Of a stretch of DNA of 7,969 bases, positions 1 to 7,887 are shown piece by piece. Where the stretch lies: the NCBI GenBank assembly GCA_013811715.1, contig JACCUS010000510.1, positions 1-7,969 of the forward strand. Direction: 5' to 3'. The position numbers were made by a program, and so were the translations under genes. The notes beneath the pieces were generated by a model, which saw only the letters and a list, made by a program, of their open reading frames with translations, was not told the DNA's origin and ran no database searches. This DNA is from Nocardioidaceae bacterium. Its GTDB lineage: Bacteria; Actinomycetota; Actinomycetes; Propionibacteriales; Nocardioidaceae. The first letter of the stretch is position 1, and each line of letters starts with the position of its first letter.

Positions 1-194
1 GCCGACTGCGCCTCGCGCTGAAAGCGGGCCTGGAACGTCGGGTCGCTGGCGAGGTCGGGGCGCAGCTGCTTGATGGCGACAGTCCGGCCCAGCCGAACAT
101 CTTGGGCGCGTCGCACCTCGGCCATGCCACCGCGGCCGAGCACGCCGCTCACCTCATAGCGGCCCTGCCCGATTCGGTTGGGCTCCGGACTCAT
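1..194 (-). CDS. pknB: Ser/Thr protein kinase PknB, N-terminal 64 codons (runs off left edge)
   Basis: Start of a Hanks-type Ser/Thr kinase, second of two tandem kinases. ATG at 194 is preceded directly by AAGGGG, and the pknA stop (TAG, 216-218) lies in the same frame upstream, so the start cannot lie further upstream than 215. Visible kinase landmarks: Gly-rich ATP loop GRGGMAEV (residues 20-27), the VAIK lysine (K42), and an acidic residue in the presumed helix C (E61, in FQREAQ). The sequence is clearly paralogous to the N-terminus of the upstream kinase: both have GRYE, a GGM loop, LGRTVA and DPTF. In actinobacteria the last kinase of this operon is usually PknB, with several extracellular PASTA domains that bind muropeptides or lipid II; that part lies outside the window, so the pknB name rests on position and the N-terminus. 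The gap from pknA is 21 bp, consistent with one operon. Confidence 0.87.
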   Translation of the reverse strand, partial: MSPEPNRIGQGRYEVSGVLGRGGMAEVRRAQDVRLGRTVAIKQLRPDLASDPTFQARFQREAQS

Positions 195-215
195 CCCCTT
201 ACCCGTCGCGTCGGG

Positions 216-1771
<1,556 letters not shown>

Positions 1772-1775
<4 letters not shown>

Positions 1776-3229
1776 CGTTCGATGACCGCCTTCATCACAT
1801 CCACGGCGATCGGGCCGGCGAGACCGCTCCCGCTGATGTCCTCGCGGTCGACCTCGGTCCGCTCCACGAAGACCGCGACCGCGACCTGCGGGTCGTCCGC
1901 GGGGGCGAAGGTGACCATCCACGCGTACGGCGACTTGTCGTCGGTGGTGTTCGCGGTGCCGGTCTTGCCGCCGACGGTGATGCCCTCGATCTGCACCGCG
2001 GTGCCCGTGCCCGTCTCGACCACGTCGACCATCATCTGGGTGAGGTCGTCGGCGACCGCGCCGGAGACCGCCTGGTGCAACACCTCCGGGTCAGCCTCCT
2101 CGAGCACGTCGAGGTCTGGCGCGCGGACCTGGTCGACGATGTACGGGCGCATCACCGCTCCGCCGTTGGCTATGCCGGCCACCACCATCGCCATCTGCAG
2201 CGGAGTTGAGGCCACTTCGTACTGCCCGATCGACGACAGGGCAGTGTTGGGCTCGTTCACCTCGGTGGGGAAGTTGCTCACCGCCTGCGGCAGCTCGTCG
2301 AGGTAGTCCTCGTTGAAGCCGAACCGCTCGGCCTGCTCTTGGAGGGTGTCCGCGCCCAGCTTGAGACCGAGGTCGCCGAAGGACACGTTGCACGAGACCG
2401 CCAGCGCCTGCGTCAACGTGATCTCCTCGCCGCCGCAGTCGGAGCCGTCGAGGTTGGTGAGGTCGTCGGAGGTCTGCGGCAGGTCGAGGGAGGTGCCGCC
2501 CATCACAGTCGAGTCGGGGGAGTAGCCGTTGCTCAACGCGGCCGCCGCCACCACGAGCTTGAACGTCGAGCCCGGCGGGTAGATCTCCTGGGTCGCCTTG
2601 TTCAGCAGCGGGTCGGCGTCCGCCGCGTTGAGCCGGTCCCATGCCTGCTTGGCCTCGTCGAAGCCGTGGGTCGCCAACAGGTTGGTGTTGTACGACGGCG
2701 TGGACACCATGGCCAAGATGGCCCCGGTCTCCGGGTCGAGCGCCACCGCCGCGCCGCGGCTGCGCCCGGGCAGCGCCTTGAGGCCGTCGAGGGCGGCCTG
2801 CTGGGCTTCGGCGTCGATCGTCAACGAGACGCTGCCGCCTTTGAGCTGCTCGTTGCCGACCAGCTCGACCACCCGGTCGACGAACAGGCGCTCGTCGGTG
2901 CCGGACAGGACGGAGCTCTGGGACTCCTCGATGTTGCTGGTGCCGTAGATGCACGAGAAGTAGCCGGTGACCGGGGAGTACATCCGCGCCTGGCTGTAGC
3001 GGCGGATGAAGTCGTAGCTGTCGCGAGACGGCACCGAGCGGGCGATGGTCTCGTCGCCCACGAGGATCGGACCGCGCTCGCGGGAGCACTCGGCGTCCCG
3101 CGCGCGCGTGTTGGTGTCTTGGGCGTTGAGCTCGGCGGCCTTGAACACCTGCACATAGTTGATGTTGATGAGCAGCGCGGCGAACAGCACGAGGCAGCCG
3201 ACCGCCAGGGTCCGGATGGGCTTGTTCAT
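1772..3229 (-). CDS. pbpA: Class B penicillin-binding protein PbpA (peptidoglycan D,D-transpeptidase), 485 aa
   Basis: Membrane-anchored transpeptidase that cross-links peptide stems of new peptidoglycan, working with the neighbouring SEDS glycosyltransferase. ATG at 3229 overlaps the rodA stop (ATGA, 3226-3229); the open frame continues upstream to 3493 but only inside rodA. One N-terminal TM anchor (about 7-25), a PBP dimerisation/pedestal region (about 30-155) and the transpeptidase domain (about 158-480). All three active-site motifs are present: SxxK as STFK (S221, K224), SxN as SCN (279-281) and KTG (422-424). Length matches M. tuberculosis PbpA (about 491 aa). It ends in a GTGA overlap with pknA. 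In mycobacteria PbpA is reported as a PknB substrate, which fits the operon linkage. No defects seen. Confidence 0.95.
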
Positions 3230-4626
3230 CGCATCTTCACCACTTGTGTCTCGTCGTCGGCGGTTGGTGTCCGCAGGTCGGGCGGCGGCCGCCGCGAGTG
3301 GTGGCTGATGCGCAAGATGAGCGCCATGATGATCCAGTTGGCGACCAGTGACGAGCCGCCGTACGACATGAACGGCGTGGTCAGACCGGTCAGCGGGATC
3401 AGGTTGGTGACACCGCCGATGACCACGAAGACCTGCAGCGCCAGCGCGACGGCCAAGCCCACCGACAGCAGCTTCCCGAACGGGTCGCGGCACACCAGTG
3501 CGGTGCGCAGCGCCCGCTCGACGATGATGCCGTAGATGACGATGATCGCCATCAGTCCGGTCAGGCCGAGCTCCTCACCCAGCGAGGTGCCGATGAAGTC
3601 GGTCCAGGAGTACGGCGTGAGCTCTGGGTTGCCCTCGCCCCAGCCGCGGCCGAGGATGCCGCCCCAGGCCAGGCCGTACTGGCCCTGCACGATCTGGTAG
3701 TAGGTGTCGACGTCGGAGTACGGGTCCAGCCAGCCCTCGACCCGGCTCTGCACGTGGCTGAACGCGAGGTAGCCGAAGTACGCGCCGCCGGCGAACAGGG
3801 CTGCGCCGACGACGAGCCAGTAGCGCCGCTCGGTGGCGACGTACAGCAACACCACGAACAGGCCGAAGAACAGCAGCGAGGACCCGAGGTCGCGCTGGAA
3901 GACGAGCACCCCGAGGCTGACCAGCCACATCGCCAGGATCGGGCCGAGGTCGCGCCCGCGGGGGAGGTCGACGCCGAGGATCCGCCGGCCGGCGAGCGCG
4001 AGGGCGTCGCGATTGAGGACGAGGTAGCCCGCGAAGAAGATCGCCAGGCAGATCTTCGCGATCTCGCCGGGCTGGAACGACATGCCCGCGAGGCTGATCC
4101 AGATCCGGGCGCCGTTGATGTTGACGCCCAGGCCCGGCACGAGCGGGAGGAGCAGCAGCCCCACGCCCACGAAGCCGAGGGTGTAGGTGAAGGCCTGCAG
4201 GCGACGGTGGTCGCGGATGACGATCAGCGTCGCCGCAAAGCAGACGACCGACACGGTGGTCCAGACCAGCTGCTGGGTCGCGAACGTGCCGGCATCAGGG
4301 TCGTCGGCCACCCGGGCGAGGTCGATGCGGTGGATCATCGCCAGCCCGATGCCGTTGAGGGCGATGACCGCGGGCAGGATCACCGGGTCGGCGTACGGCG
4401 CTCGCAGCCGCACCACGAGGTGGCTGACCACCGCGAGCGCGACCAGTCCACCGCCGTACCCGAGGATGTCGGCCGGGACCTCGCCCTCGGTGCCGACCCC
4501 GACGAGGGCGTAGGACCCGACGCCGACCATCAGCGCGAGCAGCAACAAGAACAGCTCTGCCCCGCGCCGTTTCCGCGGCACGAAGGCGCTGATGAAGCGG
4601 CTCGGGGACCCGACGCCGACGCTCAT
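3226..4626 (-). CDS. rodA: RodA/FtsW-family SEDS peptidoglycan glycosyltransferase, 466 aa
   Basis: Polytopic membrane protein of the SEDS family, which polymerises lipid II into glycan strands, paired with the class B PBP encoded next. ATG at 4626 overlaps the preceding stop (ATGA, 4623-4626) and has GGAG 8 nt upstream; a 12-codon longer ATG start at 4662 has no such support. Many hydrophobic helices are spread from about residue 24 to 441. Conserved SEDS motifs: NGARIWI followed by FQPGEIAK (171-191), QRDLGSS with the candidate catalytic Asp (D246), the TDFIGTSLGEELGL segment (342-355), and TGLTTPFMSYGGSS (413-426) near the last helices. The C-terminus is a short charged cytosolic tail. Within SEDS, rodA rather than ftsW is inferred from locus order. 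No defects seen. Confidence 0.94.
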   Translation of the reverse strand: MSVGVGSPSRFISAFVPRKRRGAELFLLLLALMVGVGSYALVGVGTEGEVPADILGYGGGLVALAVVSHLVVRLRAPYADPVILPAVIALNGIGLAMIHRIDLARVADDPDAGTFATQQLVWTTVSVVCFAATLIVIRDHRRLQAFTYTLGFVGVGLLLLPLVPGLGVNINGARIWISLAGMSFQPGEIAKICLAIFFAGYLVLNRDALALAGRRILGVDLPRGRDLGPILAMWLVSLGVLVFQRDLGSSLLFFGLFVVLLYVATERRYWLVVGAALFAGGAYFGYLAFSHVQSRVEGWLDPYSDVDTYYQIVQGQYGLAWGGILGRGWGEGNPELTPYSWTDFIGTSLGEELGLTGLMAIIVIYGIIVERALRTALVCRDPFGKLLSVGLAVALALQVFVVIGGVTNLIPLTGLTTPFMSYGGSSLVANWIIMALILRISHHSRRPPPDLRTPTADDETQVVKMR

Positions 4627-5351
4627 CGGGTCGTCTCCGTCACCGGGGTCGCGCCCGAGCACTCCGCGGCTTCCTCGTCGGTGTCGCTCGGCTCGGTCTC
4701 CGGGGGGTCGGTCGGTCGGGTGGGGCCGGAAGCCTCAGCGGGGTCGGTCTTCTCCGTGGGACGAGTGGTGCGCTCGGTGGGTCGTGGTCGGTCGCCGGAC
4801 CCCTCGCCGGTGCGGTCCGGGCTCGTCAGAGTGCTGTTCTGCCCGGTGGGCTGTGCACGCGACGTGCGGGTGGGCTCGGACCCCTTCGTCGGCCCCGACG
4901 TGGCGGACTCGGTCCTGGGGGACGCGGTCTCGGTGGGGGGCGTCTCTGTCCGGGCGGTCTCGTTCGGCCTTGTCTCGGTGGCTTCGGTGGGTGACGGACT
5001 CTCGGTGGCCTGGGTTGCACAGGTGCGAGCGAACGACTCCAGCTGAGAGACGATCTGCCGTGCGTCCTCGAGGTTGCCGGCGGTCATCCCCTCGACCACC
5101 TGGTTGCGCCGGAAGCCGGGGAGCTCCGACAGCAGCAGGTTCTCGGTCTCGTACACGTGATCCAGGTCGAGCCCGGGGATGTCGGCGCGCACCCCCTGGT
5201 AGATGGCGACCTTGCCCTCGAACGCGGCCACGTAGTACTGCTGTTGGCTCCAGTTGTAGGCGAGCACGCCGAGCGCCGCCAGCACACCCAGCACCACCAC
5301 CGTCGCGATCAGGCGTTTGAAGCCGCGGAACCGGCCCGGTGGGCGTGGCGC
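4623..5351 (-). CDS. pstP: Membrane anchor and extracellular half of PstP, in frame after an amber codon (242 codons)
   Basis: This frame follows the phosphatase frame directly after TAG 5352-5354 with no shift. It starts with a basic, Pro-rich juxtamembrane stretch (RPPGRFRGFKRL), then a TM helix (LIATVVVLGVLAALG onward). Next is an extracellular region with YYVA and YQGV segments like those of PstP homologues, then about 130 residues very rich in Thr, Pro, Ser and Glu. Two Cys remain outside, at residues 401 and 521 in continuous numbering. Phosphatase domain plus this part gives about 532 residues, close to the 514 of M. tuberculosis PstP, so it belongs to the same ancestral gene. If translated alone, the first plausible starts are GTG codons at 5300, 5297 or 5294, but they have no Shine-Dalgarno and would drop the basic anchor and part of the TM helix. 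Its end overlaps the rodA start by ATGA. Whether it is made by readthrough, by reinitiation or not at all cannot be told from sequence. Confidence 0.75.
   Translation of the reverse strand, partial: APRPPGRFRGFKRLIATVVVLGVLAALGVLAYNWSQQQYYVAAFEGKVAIYQGVRADIPGLDLDHVYETENLLLSELPGFRRNQVVEGMTAGNLEDARQIVSQLESFARTCATQATESPSPTEATETRPNETARTETPPTETASPRTESATSGPTKGSEPTRTSRAQPTGQNSTLTSPDRTGEGSGDRPRPTERTTRPTEKTDPAEASGPTRPTDPPETEPSDTDEEAAECSGATPVTETTR
4635..4638 (-). promoter_or_regulatory. Shine-Dalgarno of rodA
   Basis: GGAG on the minus strand, 8 nt before the ATG at 4626, inside the last codons of the pstP frame. It supports the ATGA-overlap start over the upstream ATG at 4662. It also means rodA need not rely wholly on ribosomes finishing pstP. 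Confidence 0.55.
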
Positions 5352-5354
5352 CTA
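5352..5354 (-). other. In-frame amber (TAG) codon inside pstP
   Basis: Reading the minus strand, the phosphatase frame runs through GAG GAG TTG CGC, then TAG, then GCG CCA CGC CCA, and continues open in the same frame to the TGA at 4623-4625. Both sides look like PstP, so the TAG replaces one sense codon of the expected full-length gene in the disordered linker between catalytic domain and membrane helix. A single base change from CAG, GAG, AAG or TGG would suffice. It could be a true nonsense change, a sequencing or assembly error, or a leaky stop. Confidence 0.9.
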
Positions 5355-6221
5355 GCGCAACTCCTCCGGGTCGACGTCGGGGTCGGCAGGCGGGGTCTCG
5401 GCGGGGTCGGCCTCGTCCCGTTGCGACCAGGCGCGAAGCTTGCCGAGTGCGCCCCCCGAGGCTTCCGCGGCCGAGCCGACGACGAGCGGCGCCGCGTCCG
5501 TTCCGGGTTCGTCGACCACGTCGGCGACGATCACGGTGACGTTGTCGCTGCTGCCGGCCTCGAGGGCCAGCTGGGTGAGCTCGGCGGCGACAGAGTCGGC
5601 GGTGCCGATCGCCATCACCCGGGCGATGCGTTCGTGGTCGACGAAGCCGGAGAGGCCGTCGCTGCAGATGAGGATGCGGTCACCGGCCGCGACGTCGTAC
5701 AGGGTGAGGTCCGGCACGTTGTCGTGACGGCCGTCGAGGACCTTCAGCAGCAGCGAGCGGTGCGAGTGTGTTGTTGCCTCGTCCTCGGTGATGCGGCCCT
5801 CGTCGATGAGGCTCTGCACCCAGGTGTGGTCGTCGGTGATGCGCAGCAGCTCGCCGTCATGCCACAGGTAGCCGCGGGAGTCACCGAGGTGGGCGACGCC
5901 GATGCGGGTCCCGTCGAAGAGGGCGGCGGTCACAGTGGTGCCCATTCCCTCGACGGCCGGGTCTTCGTCGATGAGCTCGGCGAGCTTGTCGTTGGCCTGC
6001 TGCACCGCCCCGCCGAGCGCTTCGAGCATGTCGGCTGGTGCGGGTGCGTCGAGACCGCTCATGGTCTGTACGGCGACCGCGGAGGCGAGGTCGCCGGCTG
6101 CCGCGCCGCCCATGCCGTCGGCCACCATCACGAAGTTGGGGCCGGCGTAACCGGAGTCGTCGTTCTTCTTGCGCGTGCGACCGATGTCGGTGACCGCGCC
6201 GAATCGCAGCGAGAGGGTCAT
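5352..6221 (-). CDS. pstP: PP2C-family Ser/Thr protein phosphatase PstP, catalytic domain (289 aa before in-frame TAG)
   Basis: Metal-dependent (PPM/PP2C) phosphatase that dephosphorylates PknA, PknB and their substrates. ATG at 6221 lies 3 nt after the fhaB stop with a purine-rich GAAGAAG just upstream. Catalytic motifs are all present: KKNDDS near the N-terminus (18-23), ADGMGG (34-39, metal ligand D35), GTTV (94-97), HLGDSRGYL (111-119, D114), the DDHTWVQ segment (130-136), CSDGL (186-190, D188) and SSDNVTV (224-230, D226). The domain ends near residue 235 and is followed by an acidic, Pro-rich linker (DPDVDPEELR) before the TAG. As read, the product would be a soluble phosphatase lacking the TM helix and extracellular domain normal for actinobacterial PstP. 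The catalytic part should be active. Confidence 0.92.
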   Translation of the reverse strand: MTLSLRFGAVTDIGRTRKKNDDSGYAGPNFVMVADGMGGAAAGDLASAVAVQTMSGLDAPAPADMLEALGGAVQQANDKLAELIDEDPAVEGMGTTVTAALFDGTRIGVAHLGDSRGYLWHDGELLRITDDHTWVQSLIDEGRITEDEATTHSHRSLLLKVLDGRHDNVPDLTLYDVAAGDRILICSDGLSGFVDHERIARVMAIGTADSVAAELTQLALEAGSSDNVTVIVADVVDEPGTDAAPLVVGSAAEASGGALGKLRAWSQRDEADPAETPPADPDVDPEELR

Positions 6222-6224
6222 CTG

Positions 6225-6695
6225 CTACTTCTTCAGCTCGGCGATGGTCTTGCCCACCCGGACCTGCACACCCGTCGAGACGATCATCGGGGTGGTGATG
6301 CGCTCGCTGCCGATGTAGGTGCCGTTGGTCGAGCCGAGGTCTTCGACATACCAGTCCTCGCCGTGCGGCACGAAGCGGGCGTGGCGGGTGGAGACGTAGT
6401 CGTCGTCAAGCCGGATCGTGGCGTCGGTGCCGCGGCCGAGCAAAATGGGCTCTCCCTCGAGCGGCACGGTGATGCCGGCGTTGCTGCCTTCGCTGATGAT
6501 GAGCTGGGTGGGGGCGCCGCGGCGCCGCTTGGCCGGTTTGGCCGACTTGGCGGGTTTGGCCGGCTTGGCGCCGCGGGCCTGGTCGGCCCGCTCGCCGAAC
6601 ATGTCGGACTTGATCACCGACACCGACGACAGCACGAACATCCACAGCAGCGCCAAGAAGCCGATCTTGATCAGCGTCAGCGTGAGCTCGGTCAC
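6225..6695 (-). CDS. fhaB: FhaB (FipA-like) FHA-domain protein with N-terminal membrane segment, 156 aa
   Basis: Small membrane-anchored adaptor that binds phosphothreonine through a C-terminal FHA domain; in mycobacteria the homologue is linked to division proteins and is a kinase substrate. GTG at 6695 is chosen because it lies 4 nt after the fhaA stop, puts the hydrophobic helix (about 8-28, IGFLALLWMFVLSS) at the N-terminus, and gives 156 aa against 155 in M. tuberculosis. The open frame extending to 7154 is only fhaA read in another frame. A Lys/Ala/Pro-rich linker (KPAK repeats, about 44-57) ends in RRRG. FHA domain about 63-153: LGRG (86-89), VSTRHARF with S102 and H105, and DLGSTNGTYI (119-128), the classical phosphothreonine-binding residues. 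It is translated between fhaA and pstP, probably by coupling. Confidence 0.93.
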   Translation of the reverse strand: MTELTLTLIKIGFLALLWMFVLSSVSVIKSDMFGERADQARGAKPAKPAKSAKPAKRRRGAPTQLIISEGSNAGITVPLEGEPILLGRGTDATIRLDDDYVSTRHARFVPHGEDWYVEDLGSTNGTYIGSERITTPMIVSTGVQVRVGKTIAELKK

Positions 6696-6699
6696 CGGG

Positions 6700-7626
6700 T
6701 CATCCGTTTCCCGGTCGCACCTTGAACGGCGGCTTGGGCTCCGACCGCGAGCGCCTGAAGGGGTTGGGCGACCTCGGTTGCTGGGGCGGCTCAGGGGGGT
6801 GATAGGGCTGCGGGCCGGGGTACGGCGGAGGTTCCGCATAGTCGCTCTGGCGCGGCGGTTGTCGAGGTGGTTGGGGCCGCGATTCGGGGGCTTGGTGCTG
6901 GTGCGGTGCCGCCGGCTGGTTAGGCACCCGGACGTGGATCCGGGTGCTGCCGATCTGCACCATCGAGCCGTCGGCGAGCACCGCGTGCTGAGTCCGTCGG
7001 CCGTTGACGGTGGTGCCGTTGGTGGAGCCGAGGTCGACGACGCTGACCACGGCGTCCTCGACGCCCGGCTGCACCCTGAACTCGACGTGGCGACGCGAGA
7101 TGCCGGGGTCGTCGATGCGCAGGTCGGCGTTGCTGCCGCGACCGATGACGACACCGGGCGCCTCCAACGGGTGCCGGACGCCGTTGATCTCCAAGAACAT
7201 CGGCGACCGACGGACTGCGGTGTCGGTCATGCTCTGCCCGGCCACCGGCGTCACGTTGGCGGCGGCCTGGCTGCGCACCCGGAACCTGCCGGTGCTGAGC
7301 TCTTCGGTGCGTTGGAAGTTGAGCTTGACGGGGCCGGTGAACAGGTAGTGCTGCTCCGAAGCGTGCTCGTGAAGCATCGAGGCCAGCTCGCGTGAGAGCG
7401 TCTCGCCGTACTCGGACAAGCGATCGAAGTCCATCGCCGAGAGGTCGATGGTGAACGTGTTGGGCGCCAGCCGGCGGTCGCGGCTGAGGATCTGCGCGGA
7501 GTTGTCGACCTCACGCTGCAGCGCGGCAGCGATCTCCATCGGCTGTACGGCGCTGCGGAACGCCTTCGCGAACGCACCGGTCACCATGTGCTCGAGTCGC
7601 TGCTCGAAGCGGTGGAGTGCACCCAC
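6700..7626 (-). CDS. fhaA: FhaA: DUF3662 plus FHA-domain protein with Pro/Gln-rich tail, 308 aa
   Basis: First gene of the operon; cytosolic adaptor whose mycobacterial homologue binds phosphorylated MviN/MurJ and restrains late peptidoglycan synthesis. GTG at 7626 is chosen because the product then begins MGALHRFEQRLE, aligning with known FhaA N-termini, and GAGG lies 6 nt upstream; M14 would remove part of the domain. DUF3662 domain about 1-120 (FAKAF, LAPNTFTIDLS, FDRL, STGRFRV). A short linker follows, then an FHA domain (about 142-233) with IGRG (161-164), ISRRHVEF (176-183) and DLGSTNGTTVNG (198-209). The last 75 residues are rich in Pro, Gln and Arg, with PPPYPGPQPY, and finish strongly basic. 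M. tuberculosis FhaA is longer (527 aa) and has its low-complexity region before a C-terminal FHA, so domain order differs here. The stop is 4 nt before fhaB. Confidence 0.92.
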   Translation of the reverse strand: MGALHRFEQRLEHMVTGAFAKAFRSAVQPMEIAAALQREVDNSAQILSRDRRLAPNTFTIDLSAMDFDRLSEYGETLSRELASMLHEHASEQHYLFTGPVKLNFQRTEELSTGRFRVRSQAAANVTPVAGQSMTDTAVRRSPMFLEINGVRHPLEAPGVVIGRGSNADLRIDDPGISRRHVEFRVQPGVEDAVVSVVDLGSTNGTTVNGRRTQHAVLADGSMVQIGSTRIHVRVPNQPAAPHQHQAPESRPQPPRQPPRQSDYAEPPPYPGPQPYHPPEPPQQPRSPNPFRRSRSEPKPPFKVRPGNG

Positions 7627-7632
7627 TTGGAA

Positions 7633-7636
7633 CCTC
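7633..7636 (-). promoter_or_regulatory. Shine-Dalgarno of fhaA
   Basis: GAGG on the minus strand, 6 nt before the GTG at 7626. It helps fix the start of the first gene of the operon, which otherwise uses a GTG codon. Confidence 0.5.
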
Positions 7637-7769
7637 GCCTCACTCTCTGCTTGCTTGCACGCCCTAACGGACGCGCTCAGCCTGCCGGTCTGCGGACTGC
7701 ACGTGTCCTAGCGCTCGATGGTAGCCGGAACGCCTGCCGTAGCCGTGATCGGCGCGGCCTCGGCGGTCT

Positions 7770-7788
7770 CCCGGCAGGGGCCGCCGGG
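7770..7788. repeat. GC-only 6-bp inverted repeat between the divergent transcription units
   Basis: CCCGGC (7770-7775) and GCCGGG (7783-7788) are perfect inverted repeats around a 7-nt loop. It has no U-tract, so it does not look like an intrinsic terminator. It could be an operator or a chance match in GC-rich DNA. Confidence 0.3.
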
Positions 7789-7790
7789 TC

Positions 7791-7819
7791 GGCTGTAGCT
7801 GCGGCTGGCGTGTTAGGCT
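7791..7819 (+). promoter_or_regulatory. Possible promoter of the tRNA-Leu gene
   Basis: TAGGCT at 7814-7819, within GTTAGGCT, resembles actinobacterial -10 elements of stable RNA genes. The hexamer 17 bp upstream (GGCTGT, 7791-7796) is a poor -35 match. Transcription would begin near 7826, leaving about a 60-nt leader to be trimmed from the tRNA. Only the -10 is persuasive. Confidence 0.3.
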
Positions 7820-7887
7820 GACCCGTCGTCGTGGGGCGAGGTCTGGCCAATTGGAAGACGGGCGAGATGTGCGGACCGCGGCGTTGC

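Larger units (their letters stand above)
7627..7887. other. Divergent intergenic region between fhaA operon and tRNA-Leu
   Basis: This 261-bp stretch must hold the promoter of the minus-strand operon and the promoter of the plus-strand tRNA. I see no convincing gene in it. A tRNA-side -10 candidate and a GC-rich inverted repeat are listed separately. On the minus strand, TAGGAC and TACCAT lie 70-90 bp before fhaA and resemble -10 elements, but neither has a good -35 partner, so I do not assign the operon promoter. Confidence 0.6.

Noticed and set aside
1776..1922. Upstream extension of pknA to an ATG at 1922
   Set aside because: It lies wholly inside pbpA, whose frame has clear transpeptidase sequence there, and the added residues are an Arg/Gly-rich shadow translation. 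The GTG overlapping the pbpA stop fits the operon pattern.
3230..3493. Upstream extension of pbpA
   Set aside because: It is rodA read in another frame; the ATG at 3229 begins right before the expected N-terminal membrane anchor.
5352..5354. Recoding of the pstP stop as selenocysteine or pyrrolysine
   Set aside because: Selenocysteine uses TGA, and pyrrolysine is not expected in this lineage and has no machinery in view; ordinary readthrough, mutation or error are simpler.
6696..7154. Long open frame extending fhaB upstream
   Set aside because: It is Ser/Arg/Pro-rich shadow sequence over fhaA; the FhaB-like sequence begins at the GTG at 6695.
7770..7788. Intrinsic terminator
   Set aside because: The inverted repeat has no T-rich tract on either side and lies between divergent promoters where no transcript needs to end.
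7718..7798. 26-codon plus-strand ORF in the intergenic region (MVAGTPAVAV...)
   Set aside because: No Shine-Dalgarno, it covers the candidate tRNA promoter -35 position, and it has no recognisable features.
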